From NCBI GenBank assembly GCA_017979445.1, contig CM030706.1:8108967-8172966 (forward strand): a DNA stretch of 64,000 nucleotides. The letters are read 5' to 3'. Of this stretch, positions 22,990 through 33,100 are shown piece after piece; position 1 is the first letter of the stretch, and the number at the start of each line of letters is the position of its first letter. Source of the DNA: Akebia trifoliata (Eukaryota > Streptophyta > Magnoliopsida > Ranunculales > Lardizabalaceae). The position numbers and the translations under genes are program-made. Under the pieces are notes generated by a model. The model did no database searches and was not told the DNA's origin. It saw only the letters and a list, made by a program, of their open reading frames with translations.

Positions 22990-22991
<2 letters not shown>
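22612..22991. mobile_element. MITE with double-hairpin core (copy e)
   Basis: The terminal inverted repeats start GGGTCCCGTTCGCCACCC on the left and, on the complement of the right end, GGGAAATGTTCAGCACCC. Both continue into TTAGTTTTACCACACACTTT or a near copy. The core carries two hairpins. The first has arms of over 40 bp with essentially one mismatch (GAGCTGATTTTTGGTGAGGA facing its complement) around a 9-nt loop. A spacer with GGACGGTCCACGATTTTTCA lies between them. TA tracts flank both sides. Confidence 0.85.

Positions 22992-23043
<52 letters not shown>
22992..23043. repeat. (TA)n microsatellite between two MITEs
   Basis: A TA tract of about 25 repeats shared as the flank of the MITE ending at 22991 and the one starting at 23044. 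Confidence 0.95.
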
Positions 23044-23047
<4 letters not shown>

Positions 23048-23452
23048 GGCGGTTCAAGGGCCATCTGAGAAACCGTCTAAGAAAACTTTCGTTTTTCAAA
23101 ATAAGGGTTAGAGATTTTGGATTGAGCTGATTTTTTGCAAGGATGGTCACTATGATGAGAAGATCATCCTCACAAAAAATCAGCTCAATCAGAAACTTGT
23201 AAATCCATCAAAAGTGATTTACAAATTAGTGATAAAAAGTGGTAAAAAATCGACGGTCCACATTCTAAATCACTTTTAACGGGGTTAGAAGTTTCAGATT
23301 GAGCTGATTTTTTTTTTGGATGATCTTCCCATCATAGAGATCATCCTCACAAAAAATCAGCTCAATCCAAAATTTCTAACCCATATTTTAAAATTTTATT
23401 TACCGTCGAAAGTTTTCTTAGACGGTTTCTCAGACGGCCCTTGAACCTGACC
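23044..23452. mobile_element. MITE with double-hairpin core (copy f)
   Basis: The terminal inverted repeats differ from those of copy e. The left reads GGTTCAAGGGCCATCTGAGA, and the complement of the right reads GGTTCAAGGGCCGTCTGAGA. Both continue through ACCGTCTAAGAAAACTTTCG. Inside are the same two hairpins (GATTGAGCTGATTTTTT...GATGATCTTCC...ATCATCCTCACAAAAAATCA) and the same spacer words. TA tracts bound it on both sides. Confidence 0.85.

Positions 23453-23547
<95 letters not shown>
23453..23547. repeat. Compound (TA)n(GA)n microsatellite
   Basis: A TA tract to about 23499 passes directly into a GA tract that ends at 23547. Confidence 0.95.
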
Positions 23548-23548
<1 letters not shown>

Positions 23549-24061
23549 ACTTTTGACCAACCATGTTTTAATATAAGTGACTTTTGAACTTGAACCTTAT
23601 CTAGTATAAGTCTATCAGATTTATTAGTTAGTCAGTGGACTTTAAACCTTGAACTACCAACATTTAGTGTAAATCAAAACAACAGACTATACACACAAGT
23701 TAATTAATCAATTGTCAAGTTTTATCTATGATGTTCATTCTGGTGTTGAACCAAAACCTAGTATAATGAGTGTTTTAGAGAGTTTAGCCTAAACTCTCAT
23801 AGAAACGACCTATTTTTATACTCATTTAAGTGTGTCTATGAAAAATACCATATTATACTTCATTTTTATAAGTATAGACAATATTAAGAAGTTATACTTC
23901 AACCTCTCTTTTTTATAGGTAATAATAAACACTTCATAGGAATGGATTTAGAATAATATTTTTCATTAGTTTCTTTTAAATTACATCCAACCTCGTTTTT
24001 CCATTAAACCTATATCTTGGGATCTCCAATCAAGTAAGTTGTGTTTCCATTGAAGTAATTT
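23548..24061 (-). mobile_element. Probable copia 3' LTR or untranslated region (minus)
   Basis: This lies immediately downstream of the minus-strand copia pol relic. On the minus strand it includes GGAAACACAACTTACTTGAT and GGAGATCCCAAGATATAGGT, phrases typical of the start of the 3' region in plant copia elements. The LTR boundaries are not clear. Confidence 0.4.
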
Positions 24062-25245
24062 TTAATCAATAGGCTTTAGGCCCATTCCCTTCAAAGTAGA
24101 TGTAACTAATTCTATAAATAATTCTTTTCTTAGAAGATTTGTCAAATTTGTTTTAGACTTTACAAAGTCAATGGAAATAATCCCATTAGAGAGTAGTTGT
24201 TTTACGAAGTTATGTCTCCATTTAATATGTCTTGACTTGCCATTATACACATTATTTTTTACCCTCGTAATGGTAACTTGGTTATCACAATGAATAGATA
24301 TAATAGATACTGACTTAGACCAAATAAGAATGATAACAAGAAAATTCTTAAACCACTTAGCTTCTTCACCACTCTTATCTATGGCAATAAAATCAGATTT
24401 CATGGTGAAAAAGCTATGCATATTTATTTGGCACCTTTAAGTGTGAAGAGATAACCACTAGTGAATTTCAACTCTTCTAAGTCTGATATCCAATCAGCAT
24501 CATTGTATCCTTTTATATGGCATGATACCTATTATATTCAGCCTATAACTCATGGTATACTTTAAGTATCTCATGATCTCGCCAAAGCTTTCTAGTGATC
24601 ATGTCATGGGTTACTAGTTCATCTACTTAGTTTATTTGCTAAATATGTCATATCTAACCTTATATAATTCATAATATATATTAAACAACCAATAACTTAA
24701 GGGTATTTTAAGTAAGAAATACTTTTACTAACATTTTTCATCAATTGACAATTTGGATCTAAAGGTATTTTTGTAGGAATATAATCAAACTGATTAAAAC
24801 GTTTCAAAACTTTTTCTATATAGTGAGATTAAGATAAATCAAATCCATTAGTATTTCTAGAAATTTTTATTCCAAGAATTACATCAACATGACATAATTC
24901 TTTCATATCAAAATTTCTAGACAACAATCTCTTAATTTGATTCACAACATTAAGATTATATATAAAAATAAGCATGTCATCTACATATAGACAAATAATC
25001 ATATAAAAATCAACTACAATTTTATAATAAACACACTTAGGAACTTAATTGATTTTAAATCCATTTAATATCATCACATTATCAAATTTTTCATGTCATT
25101 GTTTTAGAGCTTATTTAAAATCATACAATGATATAATTAATTTACAAATTTTATTTTCATGTCTTTTAATTACAAATCCTTCCGATGGGTCCATATATAT
25201 TTTTTTCATCAATTTCTTTATTTAAAAAAATTTATTTTTACATCC
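24062..25245 (-). pseudogene. Ty1/copia pol relic (reverse transcriptase and RNase H)
   Basis: Read on the minus strand, the block starts near 25245 with a decayed HQMDVKTAF-type reverse transcriptase segment. The catalytic motif appears as CLYVDDMLIF at about 24980-25000, followed by LGIKISRNTNGFDLS. It ends with the copia RNase H segment KSDFIAIDKSGEEAKW, YNGKSRHIKWRHN and the tail KGMGLKP, which terminates at 24062. Several in-frame stops and frameshifts lie upstream of 24421, while the last 119 codons are open. The YVDD box, the domain order and the KGMGL C-terminus are characteristic of copia. Gag, protease and integrase are not visible to the right. It is dead. Confidence 0.88.
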
Positions 25246-25845
25246 ATTTGATGAATTTTTAAATTATAAATGGAAGGTATAATAATAAGAAGTCTAATGG
25301 AAGTGATTCTAGTAATCAGGGAGTAAGTTCCAAGTCTTCTTTTTTGTTTGTAATAAAGTATAGCGTCGTGATAATCTTACTCACTTTGGACTCTCCGTTC
25401 ACATCACCATAAAAAATCATAAATATTTGTCATTGTATATCCCAAATCAAAGGATCTACAATTTTGCGAACAGAGAGTTCAAAGTACGTACAGAAAAAGT
25501 AAGTCAGATTATCAAAACTCTAAAGTATAGCTTGCCTTTAAAAAGCTAAACATAATTGCCTTATTAGTTAAATTTTTTGGATAAAAGTGGGAAAATTTAT
25601 TAACTTGAAAAATAACATTTTAACTTATACAATCATCGAGCAATCTTTAGGTACAAAATGTCATTGCTATTTGTAAAAAAGGAGACCCCTCAATTTTTTA
25701 TTTATTTTTCTCAGTTACCATTTCTAAATGCTAAGCTAATCAACAAAACCCATCAAATAAATTTTGATTTTAAAGTAGCCTACAAATATTTTAAAGCAAT
25801 CAGAGATTCATACTTTAAAGTAATAATAATATAAAAAGGGTGGCA
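25246..25845. other. Gene-free stretch right of the copia relic
   Basis: Any integrase remnant here is too decayed to read. No terminus or array is recognised. Confidence 0.5.
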
Positions 25846-26178
25846 TTCGAAGGCCCTAATGAGATTCTAATATTTTTTCAATATATGAGTTAGAAGTTTC
25901 AAAACAAGTTGATTTTTTGTGAGAATGGTCTCTATGATGAGGAGATCACCCTCACCAAAAATCAGCCCATTTAGAAACTTTTAACCCCATCAAAAGTAGT
26001 TTACAAAAATCGGATAATCCACAATTCTTCAACTTGTAAACTAGGATTAGAAGTTTCGGAATGATTTTGGTAAGGATGATCTCTTCACCATAGAGATCAT
26101 CATCAGTGCATTCCGAAACTTCTAACTCCCTATTTTGAAAAATGTTTGACTATTTTTAGGACCTCCGAACACTTCCCA
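25846..26178. mobile_element. MITE with double-hairpin core (copy g)
   Basis: It carries the same pair of hairpins and spacer as the other double-hairpin MITEs (GGTCTCTATGATGAGGAGATCACC; then GATGATCTCTTCACCATAGAGATCATCATC). The ends are diverged. GGGTGGCATTCGAAGGCCCT on the left corresponds roughly to GGGAAGTGTTCGGAGGTCCT on the complement of the right. It is an older copy. Confidence 0.65.
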
Positions 26179-26239
26179 TGTAAAAATTGTCTTATAGTAT
26201 CAGAGCAATTGACATAAGATGTAAGGTTGGGGATTTATT

Positions 26240-26420
26240 TCATGAGTTGTGATAATCTAACGCCCTCCTCTGACATACGCCCCCACCCCAAAATTATAGA
26301 TCATTTCCCTCGAGATACACAAGAAAAAGATTTATTTTCTAATATCCCAAAGAAAATGATCTACGATTGTGTGGTTGTGTGATGCCTATGTCTGAGGGGA
26401 GGGGACGTAAGAAAATCATT
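26240..26420. mobile_element. Fold-back MITE
   Basis: ACGCCCTCCTCTGACATACG on the left pairs with GCCTATGTCTGAGGGGAGGG on the right. The inner segments ATAGATCATTTCCCTCGAGA and AAAGAAAATGATCTACGATT also pair. About 170 bp folds into one hairpin. It is non-coding. Confidence 0.7.
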
Positions 26421-27187
26421 ATTCTTATTTCATTCCTAAAATTCTCCCCTTATCTCATGACTTCAATGTAAGGAAAGAGTAAAGAAAAAAAAGAGAAAAC
26501 AATCAATCCAACACAAGCAAGATTATTAATTGGTATTCATAAATACAAGAGAAATATACATGAATACATTCATTGCACTTGGAGATGACGTCAGAAAAAT
26601 GACTGTATTGCCCTCTCCAATAACGCTGATGCATTGAGTGCTTTCTAGCCAGCTTTAGATTTAATGAAACTCATGAGCTTCTCTTGATCCCATCCACACC
26701 CCACCCCCACCACACACAGACACACACAAATTGGAAGAAAAAAAAAGAAAGGAGGTTGGTATGCACATGCCCTTGAATTTTGTTGAATATTTGAGATCCT
26801 AAGTTGTGTTTTCAGACTGATGACAAACACCCCTCAAAGACTAATAGAAAATGACGTAAGTCGTCTTCAACCTTAATACATTTTTGGGTAATTTGAGGAC
26901 GATGGATTTTTAGTTGAAAAACCAAAGAGTTTTTTTATAAAAGTTTGAAGGATAGATTGAAAATGAGAGATCAAATAGGTTGAAATAAAATTTACCCTAG
27001 AGATTGAATACTTCAAAGATGACGAATTTTTGAGAGAAAAAATCAAGGGTTTTGGCTTAAGGCAAGGTCATAATATGTTAGTCTCTCGTAGAAGATTGAG
27101 GTCAAGGGTTATATCATCAGTTTGAAAATACGGGTACCTCTGATATTCACAAGAACACACTAATGCTTTTGAAATTAGGGTGAATCA

Positions 27188-27412
27188 CCATTTCGTGCAC
27201 TAAATATGACGAAATTCCAAGTTCGGTACATTGTTCAATTTAATTCCTGAAACATGCATTCATCAATTTTTTAACCTATGAACTCATGAGTTCGTCACTT
27301 CTAAAATCTACAAATTCGTAGATATAGCAGCAAATTCACTGATCATATTTTGGGAATTAAAATGAACACTGTACCAAAACCGGAATTTGGACATAAGTTG
27401 CACACGTTTTGG
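27188..27412. mobile_element. Fold-back element
   Basis: CGTGCACTAAATATGACGAA and TTCGGTACATTGTTCAATTT on the left are imperfect inverted copies of TGAACACTGTACCAAAACCG and the following bases up to TTGCACACG on the right. There is no coding capacity. It is related in style to the fold-back at 17426-17622, which shares TGTTCATTTTAATT words. Confidence 0.6.
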
Positions 27413-27798
27413 GGAAAATCCCTTGAAATTAATTGGTTCATTACTTATGGATGGGTGTGATAATAAGTAAAAGTTGGTGTGCTAATAGCAGCTCTAAAAT
27501 AGAAAGACTCACAAGTAAAGCTGAACTTTAGGATTGAATTGACATCCATCTCCCTGAGTTCTTCCCTTTCAATAGTAGTAGCTGTAACCATCATAGTTCT
27601 TCCCTTTCAACAGTAAACCATTGCAAAGTATACTTCAACAAAATATATATATATATATATATATCTAACAAGAACATGAAAGAAGTAACAAAATCTACCC
27701 AAATTTAGATGAAAAAGACTAGATTTAGAGGTGTAAAACTAATATTGGTCTAATGAAGAAGATTACTATATCGATAATTTTACGAAGAAACGTAATTC
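27413..27798. other. 3' side of the CLE gene
   Basis: At 27450-27493 the sequence GTAAAAGTTGGTGTGCTAAT and AGCAGCTCT is the complement of the terminus seen at 28966 (AGAGCTGTTATTGCCACACC). It therefore looks like the end of a related MITE lying to the left. A TA tract sits at about 27644-27664. Otherwise this is probably the downstream region of the minus-strand CLE gene. Confidence 0.45.
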
Positions 27799-28098
27799 TT
27801 AATTGTGGAGAGGATTGGGTCCAGAGGGGACAAGTCGCTTCTCAACGCCGTATCTTGGATCGATTTCATCGAGAGGAGGTGATAGTGGAGGGTAATGGTG
27901 GTTTTTTTGAAAATGAAGACAAAGAGATGGGTCTTGAGAGGAAAGACAATCAACAAAGTGATGGTGGTGATGGGTTGAAGAGGATTTAGGAAGAAAAGCT
28001 TGAGAGAGTTGGATATTTGATGTTAAAGAGAGGAGAATAACTATAGAAAGAAAAATACAAGCAAAGGTGGTGGTAGTTGAAAATGGAGAACTCTTCAT
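27799..28098 (-). CDS. CLE signalling peptide precursor (CLE9/CLE10 type)
   Basis: A single-exon, intact frame of 99 residues from ATG at 28098 to TAA at 27799. Residues about 12-35 are hydrophobic (ACIFLSIVILLSLTSNIQL), as expected of a signal peptide. A variable, histidine-rich middle follows. The last 12 residues are RLVPSGPNPLHN, the CLE domain, which by memory equals the mature dodecapeptide of Arabidopsis CLE9 and CLE10. In the family this peptide is cleaved, hydroxylated on prolines, secreted and perceived by leucine-rich-repeat receptor kinases (CLE9/10 act in stomatal lineage and xylem development). The length, the position of the domain at the extreme C-terminus and the absence of introns are all usual for CLE genes. 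The ortholog assignment within the CLE9/10/11 group is inference. It is one of three intact host genes in the window. Confidence 0.93.
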   Translation of the reverse strand: MKSSPFSTTTTFACIFLSIVILLSLTSNIQLSQAFLPKSSSTHHHHHFVDCLSSQDPSLCLHFQKNHHYPPLSPPLDEIDPRYGVEKRLVPSGPNPLHN

Positions 28099-28864
28099 GA
28101 TATGAGTGTTAAGTGAGACAATGAAAGATTGAAGATATTAAGGATATAGAATGATGAATACAAGGTGGTGGTGGTGGTGGTGATGTTATATCTAAGGCAA
28201 GAGACACATGAACAAGTATTAAATTAGTAATTGTCAAGAAGAAACTATATCCAAAAAATAGAAGAAAAAAAACAAAAAAAAAGGGGTGATTTAAACATAA
28301 CCCTTGGTAAATATTTGAGATACACATGGTGACACACCTCTTGACCTTAGTCTTTTATGAGAGACTAAGGGAAAATGAAGCAACTCTCACCTTCAACCTA
28401 TAGCCAAAAACCCTTGATTTTTCTCGTCGAAATCCATCTTCAACTTCAAAGTTTTAAATTTTCACCTTCATCTTCAACCACAAGATTCCGATAGGATCTT
28501 CGGGGAAATTGAAGACAATGAGAGTTTTGGTATAAAGGTCAAGGGTTTTTAACTAAAGGTTGAAGACGAGGTCAACGGTGGTTTCTCAAATTTTTACCAT
28601 AACTGTGAGGGATATCTAAAAATCACCCACTAAAAATGTATCCAAAATCAAGAAAAAATCTCAATAATTTATAAAACTGGGAAAATTGATCAAAACCTTC
28701 TACTTGGTATTGTATTAGTTAACTTTTATTCCTTATGGGGAGTCGATTACTCATGTTTTAAACCATTGTTCATTTCTCAAGCTCCGCCATGTATCATCAT
28801 CACATTGAACTGAACTTCGGGCAAGTTAACAAGTATCACAACATGCAGTTGAAAAGGTGCCAAC
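28099..28864. promoter_or_regulatory. Upstream region of the CLE gene
   Basis: This contains the presumed promoter and 5' leader of the minus-strand CLE gene. A (GGT)n tract at about 28163-28181 and an A-rich stretch at 28258-28282 are the only conspicuous features. No clear TATA box can be fixed. Confidence 0.4.
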
Positions 28865-28940
28865 TAGCTAAGTTGGTGAAATTCTCTAAACATTGGTGGT
28901 TGTCTAAGGTTCAAAACCTATGTTCAACTTCTGATTACTA
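28865..28940 (+). mobile_element. tRNA-like SINE fragment
   Basis: TAGCTAAGTTGGTGAAATTC resembles a tRNA-derived A box. GGTTCAAAACC, about 43 bp downstream, resembles a B box. Spacing and order fit a tRNA-derived SINE head. No 3' tail or flanking duplication was identified. Confidence 0.4.
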
Positions 28941-28963
28941 ACCACTAATCCACTTAAGAGCTG

Positions 28964-29152
28964 TTATTGCCACACCAACTTTATTAACAGCACCCCAAGA
29001 CGTGTGGTAATTATATGGTGATTTACATATGAAAAGTTGGGGGGAGAGTTTTTATTGCCACACCAACTTTTACTAACAGAACCCCAAGAAGTGTATTAAT
29101 TCTACAGTGATTTACATATGAAAAATTGGTGTGGCAATACAATCCCTAAAAA
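28964..29152. mobile_element. MITE with internally duplicated unit
   Basis: ATTGCCACACCAACTTTATT at 28970 is repeated as ATTGCCACACCAACTTTTAC about 86 bp later, each followed by GTGATTTACATATGAAAA. The block ends with AAATTGGTGTGGCAAT, the inverted copy of the start. The simplest reading is a small TIR element whose left half was duplicated in tandem. Confidence 0.65.
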
Positions 29153-29539
29153 AATAGTACAACATGCAGGAATGCAGCATAAGATCAAATATGAATACGA
29201 TAATAATAAAAATTTAATCCCAGTATTCATCCAACATGAACTAAAATATAAAAATCCAGAATTTTCTCTACTTCTATGATATATATATATATATACTCTG
29301 TATACTTCTTCCCATAATCCCATGCTACATTATCTCCTCCCTCCCCACTTTTTTGCAAGGTGCAATCAATTCTCATCTTCAACTTCCTATGTTTTGGGAA
29401 TTCTTGGCCTAAGATGAGAAGGAAAAAATAGAAAGTTGTAAGAATGCATAGTAAAGCAACTACACTGAATTTAAATTGTGTTGAACGAACCCTTTCACAT
29501 TGTTTTTCTCATCGGTATAAGTTTTTGAGATAATTATAA
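29153..29539. other. Gene-free stretch
   Basis: A short TA tract lies at 29279-29297. Nothing else is recognised. Confidence 0.6.
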
Positions 29540-30100
29540 AAATGGGTATGAACTTTTCGAAAGTTTCAAATTCAGGTATAAAAAGTAACAAAACTGAGTA
29601 TATATCAATTTTTATAAATAACTTCTCCATGAAAATGGGAAAATCAGTGAATTTGCTGTTTTTTTTTGTTTAAAAAGGGAAAAATCCAACCTTGATCTTA
29701 ATTAGGGCTGTACTTTTGAACGAGGCATCCATTTAGCTATTATTATACATGCTTTTGGCATCCAATTGCATCGGCTAAGAAATAAACCATTCTTACTTTA
29801 TATTTTGAGGTTATTTTAGTAATTTTTGGACACAATTGTCCAGTTTAGCTTCAAGTCCAAAAACTACTAAAATCATCCCAAAATGCTAAAAATAACAATG
29901 GTTGAACTGTTTTGCAACTCAACTTAGATTTTTGCAAATTACCCCAAAAACATATATAATAATAATAATAACGAAAGAGATGCTTAGATCAAAAGTTACA
30001 TGATTAAGACAAGGGTTGGATTTTGCTGATTTTACCCATTTTTCCAAAAAAAATTTATACCCAATACTATAATTTTCGAAAAGATCAATCTGTTTTTGGT
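29540..30100. mobile_element. Possible fold-back element
   Basis: AAATGGGAAAATCAGTGAAT and AATCCAACCTTGATCTTAAT on the left are imperfect inverted copies of segments at 29990-30050. The centre holds a further hairpin, GAGGTTATTTTAGTAATTTT facing CTACTAAAATCATCCC (29805-29884). It lies just downstream of the stop codon of the six-exon gene. The ends are not sharply defined. Confidence 0.5.
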
Positions 30101-30164
30101 AATCCTCACTAAAACCAAGCAATCATATGGATAAAAAATGATACAAAAGTGTGAATTGTACCTA

Positions 30165-33100
30165 CTAAACCCATCTCTTCAGTGGAGTTGTTGCCTTTGA
30201 TTCACGTTGAACACTCCTCCTATTCCACTTCAAATCTCCCTCAGCTGATATGCATTGCTTCGCCTTCAACGTAACCACTAATTCGGGACTCTGATTCATG
30301 GAATTCTCTTTCAAAGGGCTAACATGACGTGGCTTTGGAGGTTTGTCAGCTAGTCTCGGTAACGAGATGGGGTTGCTCGCCTCCTTTGCTAAAGCTGCTC
30401 TATGATTTCTCCTTGCAACATTAGAATGAGTAACTAAAACCTGTCGATTATGCTTCAAATCACAATCGGAATCTGAAGATGAAGGACTAGTGCTACTCTC
30501 CATGTCATAAACGAGATTATCAGCCATAACCGGTAACTGCTTTGTGTTCAACATTGAAGCAGAAGATGAGGGTCTTCGAAGCCTCGTTAAGTGAACCACC
30601 TATGTTTATATTTATGTGTCAAACCCATTGTTGCTTCAAGAATGAAACAAACACCACCTATGTTTATATTTATGCTAAGAATTTAGAAGGAAACAAACAA
30701 CACATTCACCACCTTTGCCTCTAGAACCAACATATCCTTCTTCAACTTTGTAATTATCATGTTTTTCCTTCTAATGATGTCTTCCAACTCTGCTGTCCTC
30801 TGTTATCAATGAGAGAAAATAATGGGAATCATATCAAACTATCGAGGAGGATTTCTTATATTAGTATTCATGAAATGTAAAGAACACTAAGTAAAATACC
30901 TTTGATCCAGCAACATCAGATGCATGGACAACAGCGGCCAACTCCTTTATAGTGGCATCTTTTTCTTCGCATTCCTTCTGAAGATTGTAGATATCTTGCT
31001 CTACTGCTAGTGAGCTCAGCTGTAAGTAATGCACCATTGTTGTATTATGAAACACAAACCCAGAAATTCATTTTTTTTTTCTTGGTTTTGGTTACTGTCA
31101 TGAAATTCGACGATTTTTTTTTCCAAAAATTCATAAAAGTTGCCCGAACAAGTGCCCAATCAATCAATCGACGAACTAAAATTAATTGGCGATTTGCCAA
31201 TTAATCCCCCTCCCACCCCAAGATTTAATCTTCTTCAACCTTAAAATCTCAAGAACAAGATTTGGGTTTCAGGGGAGGATGTTGAAGTTTTGATGGGTTT
31301 TTGGGAAGAATCACAGAAATTTTCCCAATATTTTTTTTCTGAGACTTTGCTTGATTTATACGAATTAAACCAAACTGATCCTCCACTGAATAATTACTCA
31401 ATCAGAACTTGGTTACAATGATTTTGGTTAATTACCCAGGATTAAGATCCATGCCAACAACTAGGGTTCAAGAATAATTACATAATTAGCAACATCATGC
31501 CTACAACTTGAGAATTGATTTAAAAAATTAGCTAGCTTAGTCAGGTTAGTCCTTCAATTTCGAAAGGAAAAAAGTAGGAATTGTGACTTGTGTAAATCAA
31601 ATCAAACTAAAAGTCAGGTAACTATGGTTTAGTTAAACATGAATCATCCATAAGAATAACATGGTAGACATACCCTGCACCCTAAATGTAATGTAGATGG
31701 AGAGTAAACAATTGAATCAAAGGAATTCAAAGGTACAACAATCTTAATTGGTGGGAGAAATGGAGTTCCGGGAAGCTACAAACAATGAAGAACATTAGAA
31801 GCACATCAATCTAATTATGGATTTCTTGGATCTTCAGAGCCATCTCGATCACTCTATAGAATCTAGACTACTTAATTAAAGTTTATCGCTCAACAACTTC
31901 AAACTGTTATCAAACTAAAATGTCTAAACACCAAACTTTAACCCCCCTAAACAACATTGATAATTTCACAATGAAAGCAAACAAGGAAATTCAATATATC
32001 TTTGAAACATAAAAACTTAACTCAAAGACTGGAAATCACTTGGTTTAATAGAAAGTTAATTGATGGGTTAGCCAAAGTTAGACCAACAACCCACAATGTA
32101 ATGGACACTTAAATACTTATCATGATTCAAAAAATGCATAATGCCATTGTTATGTTCGGTGATAGTTTTTTCACATTGTCATAACTTTCTTCCCTAGAGG
32201 CAATTTCATCTTTTTATGGAAGAAATTAATTCATGGTAAACTTGTTTAGGGTTTCTATGAGGGAAATTTTCAATTTTACCTAAATTCCAGTTTTTCATAG
32301 ATATAGTGAAGGGATCAATCTCATCATTGCCCATGGACACACGCAATTTTGCCAAACCACATAAATCATGTGTCGTATTCTATTTTATTTGATTTGTGCT
32401 TTTTTTTTTATTATCGTTGTTTCTTGCACCAATTTCTTCGGCCATTATGCTATTTTTTATCAAAATTTTCAAAAGTTGAAGTTCTAGGATTAAAAAGGGG
32501 GCACTATTGCAACATTTTCTAAATCATGGCATCAAAATGGTCTATAACATTTAAAAATTTCAATTTTCAAATTTCAAAATCAAATAACCCAAACTCAAAC
32601 TTGCTCCAAAATGTCTCTTACCTGAATATCTGCAGAAGATGTGACACTCGAAGCCCAATCAGATAAATCAGACATCCGACGCTCCTCTTGCTCAGCTCCC
32701 ACCACAAGAGGCATCTTGAACTTGAACATCTCATCTCCATCAGATGATTTCTCCACAGAGTCCCCCTATACAAAATACATTAGTTAAATAAAGAAGGGTG
32801 ATTTACCAAATGAGCTGAAATTGAAAAATTACCGAAACAGCATACAGTTCATTTTTATTTTGAAATCGGTAATTTACCATTTTCGAAATTAAAATATTTT
32901 CGTTAAAGTGGGAAAAAATTCACTGTTTTATAAAACAGAACTTTCCTTTTTTTAACTGTTTTACCTGAAATTAAAACAGGGAAAGTATTTACTCTTTTAT
33001 AGAATAGGAAAATGTTTTTACTGTTTTGGTAAAATATTTTAATAAGAAATAAAATGAGCAATGTACTGTTTTGGTAAAGTTTCGATTTTACATCTACCTT

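Noticed and set aside
27753..27989. Plus-strand frame of 78 residues
   Set aside because: It is antisense to the CLE gene, which has a signal peptide and a canonical CLE domain.
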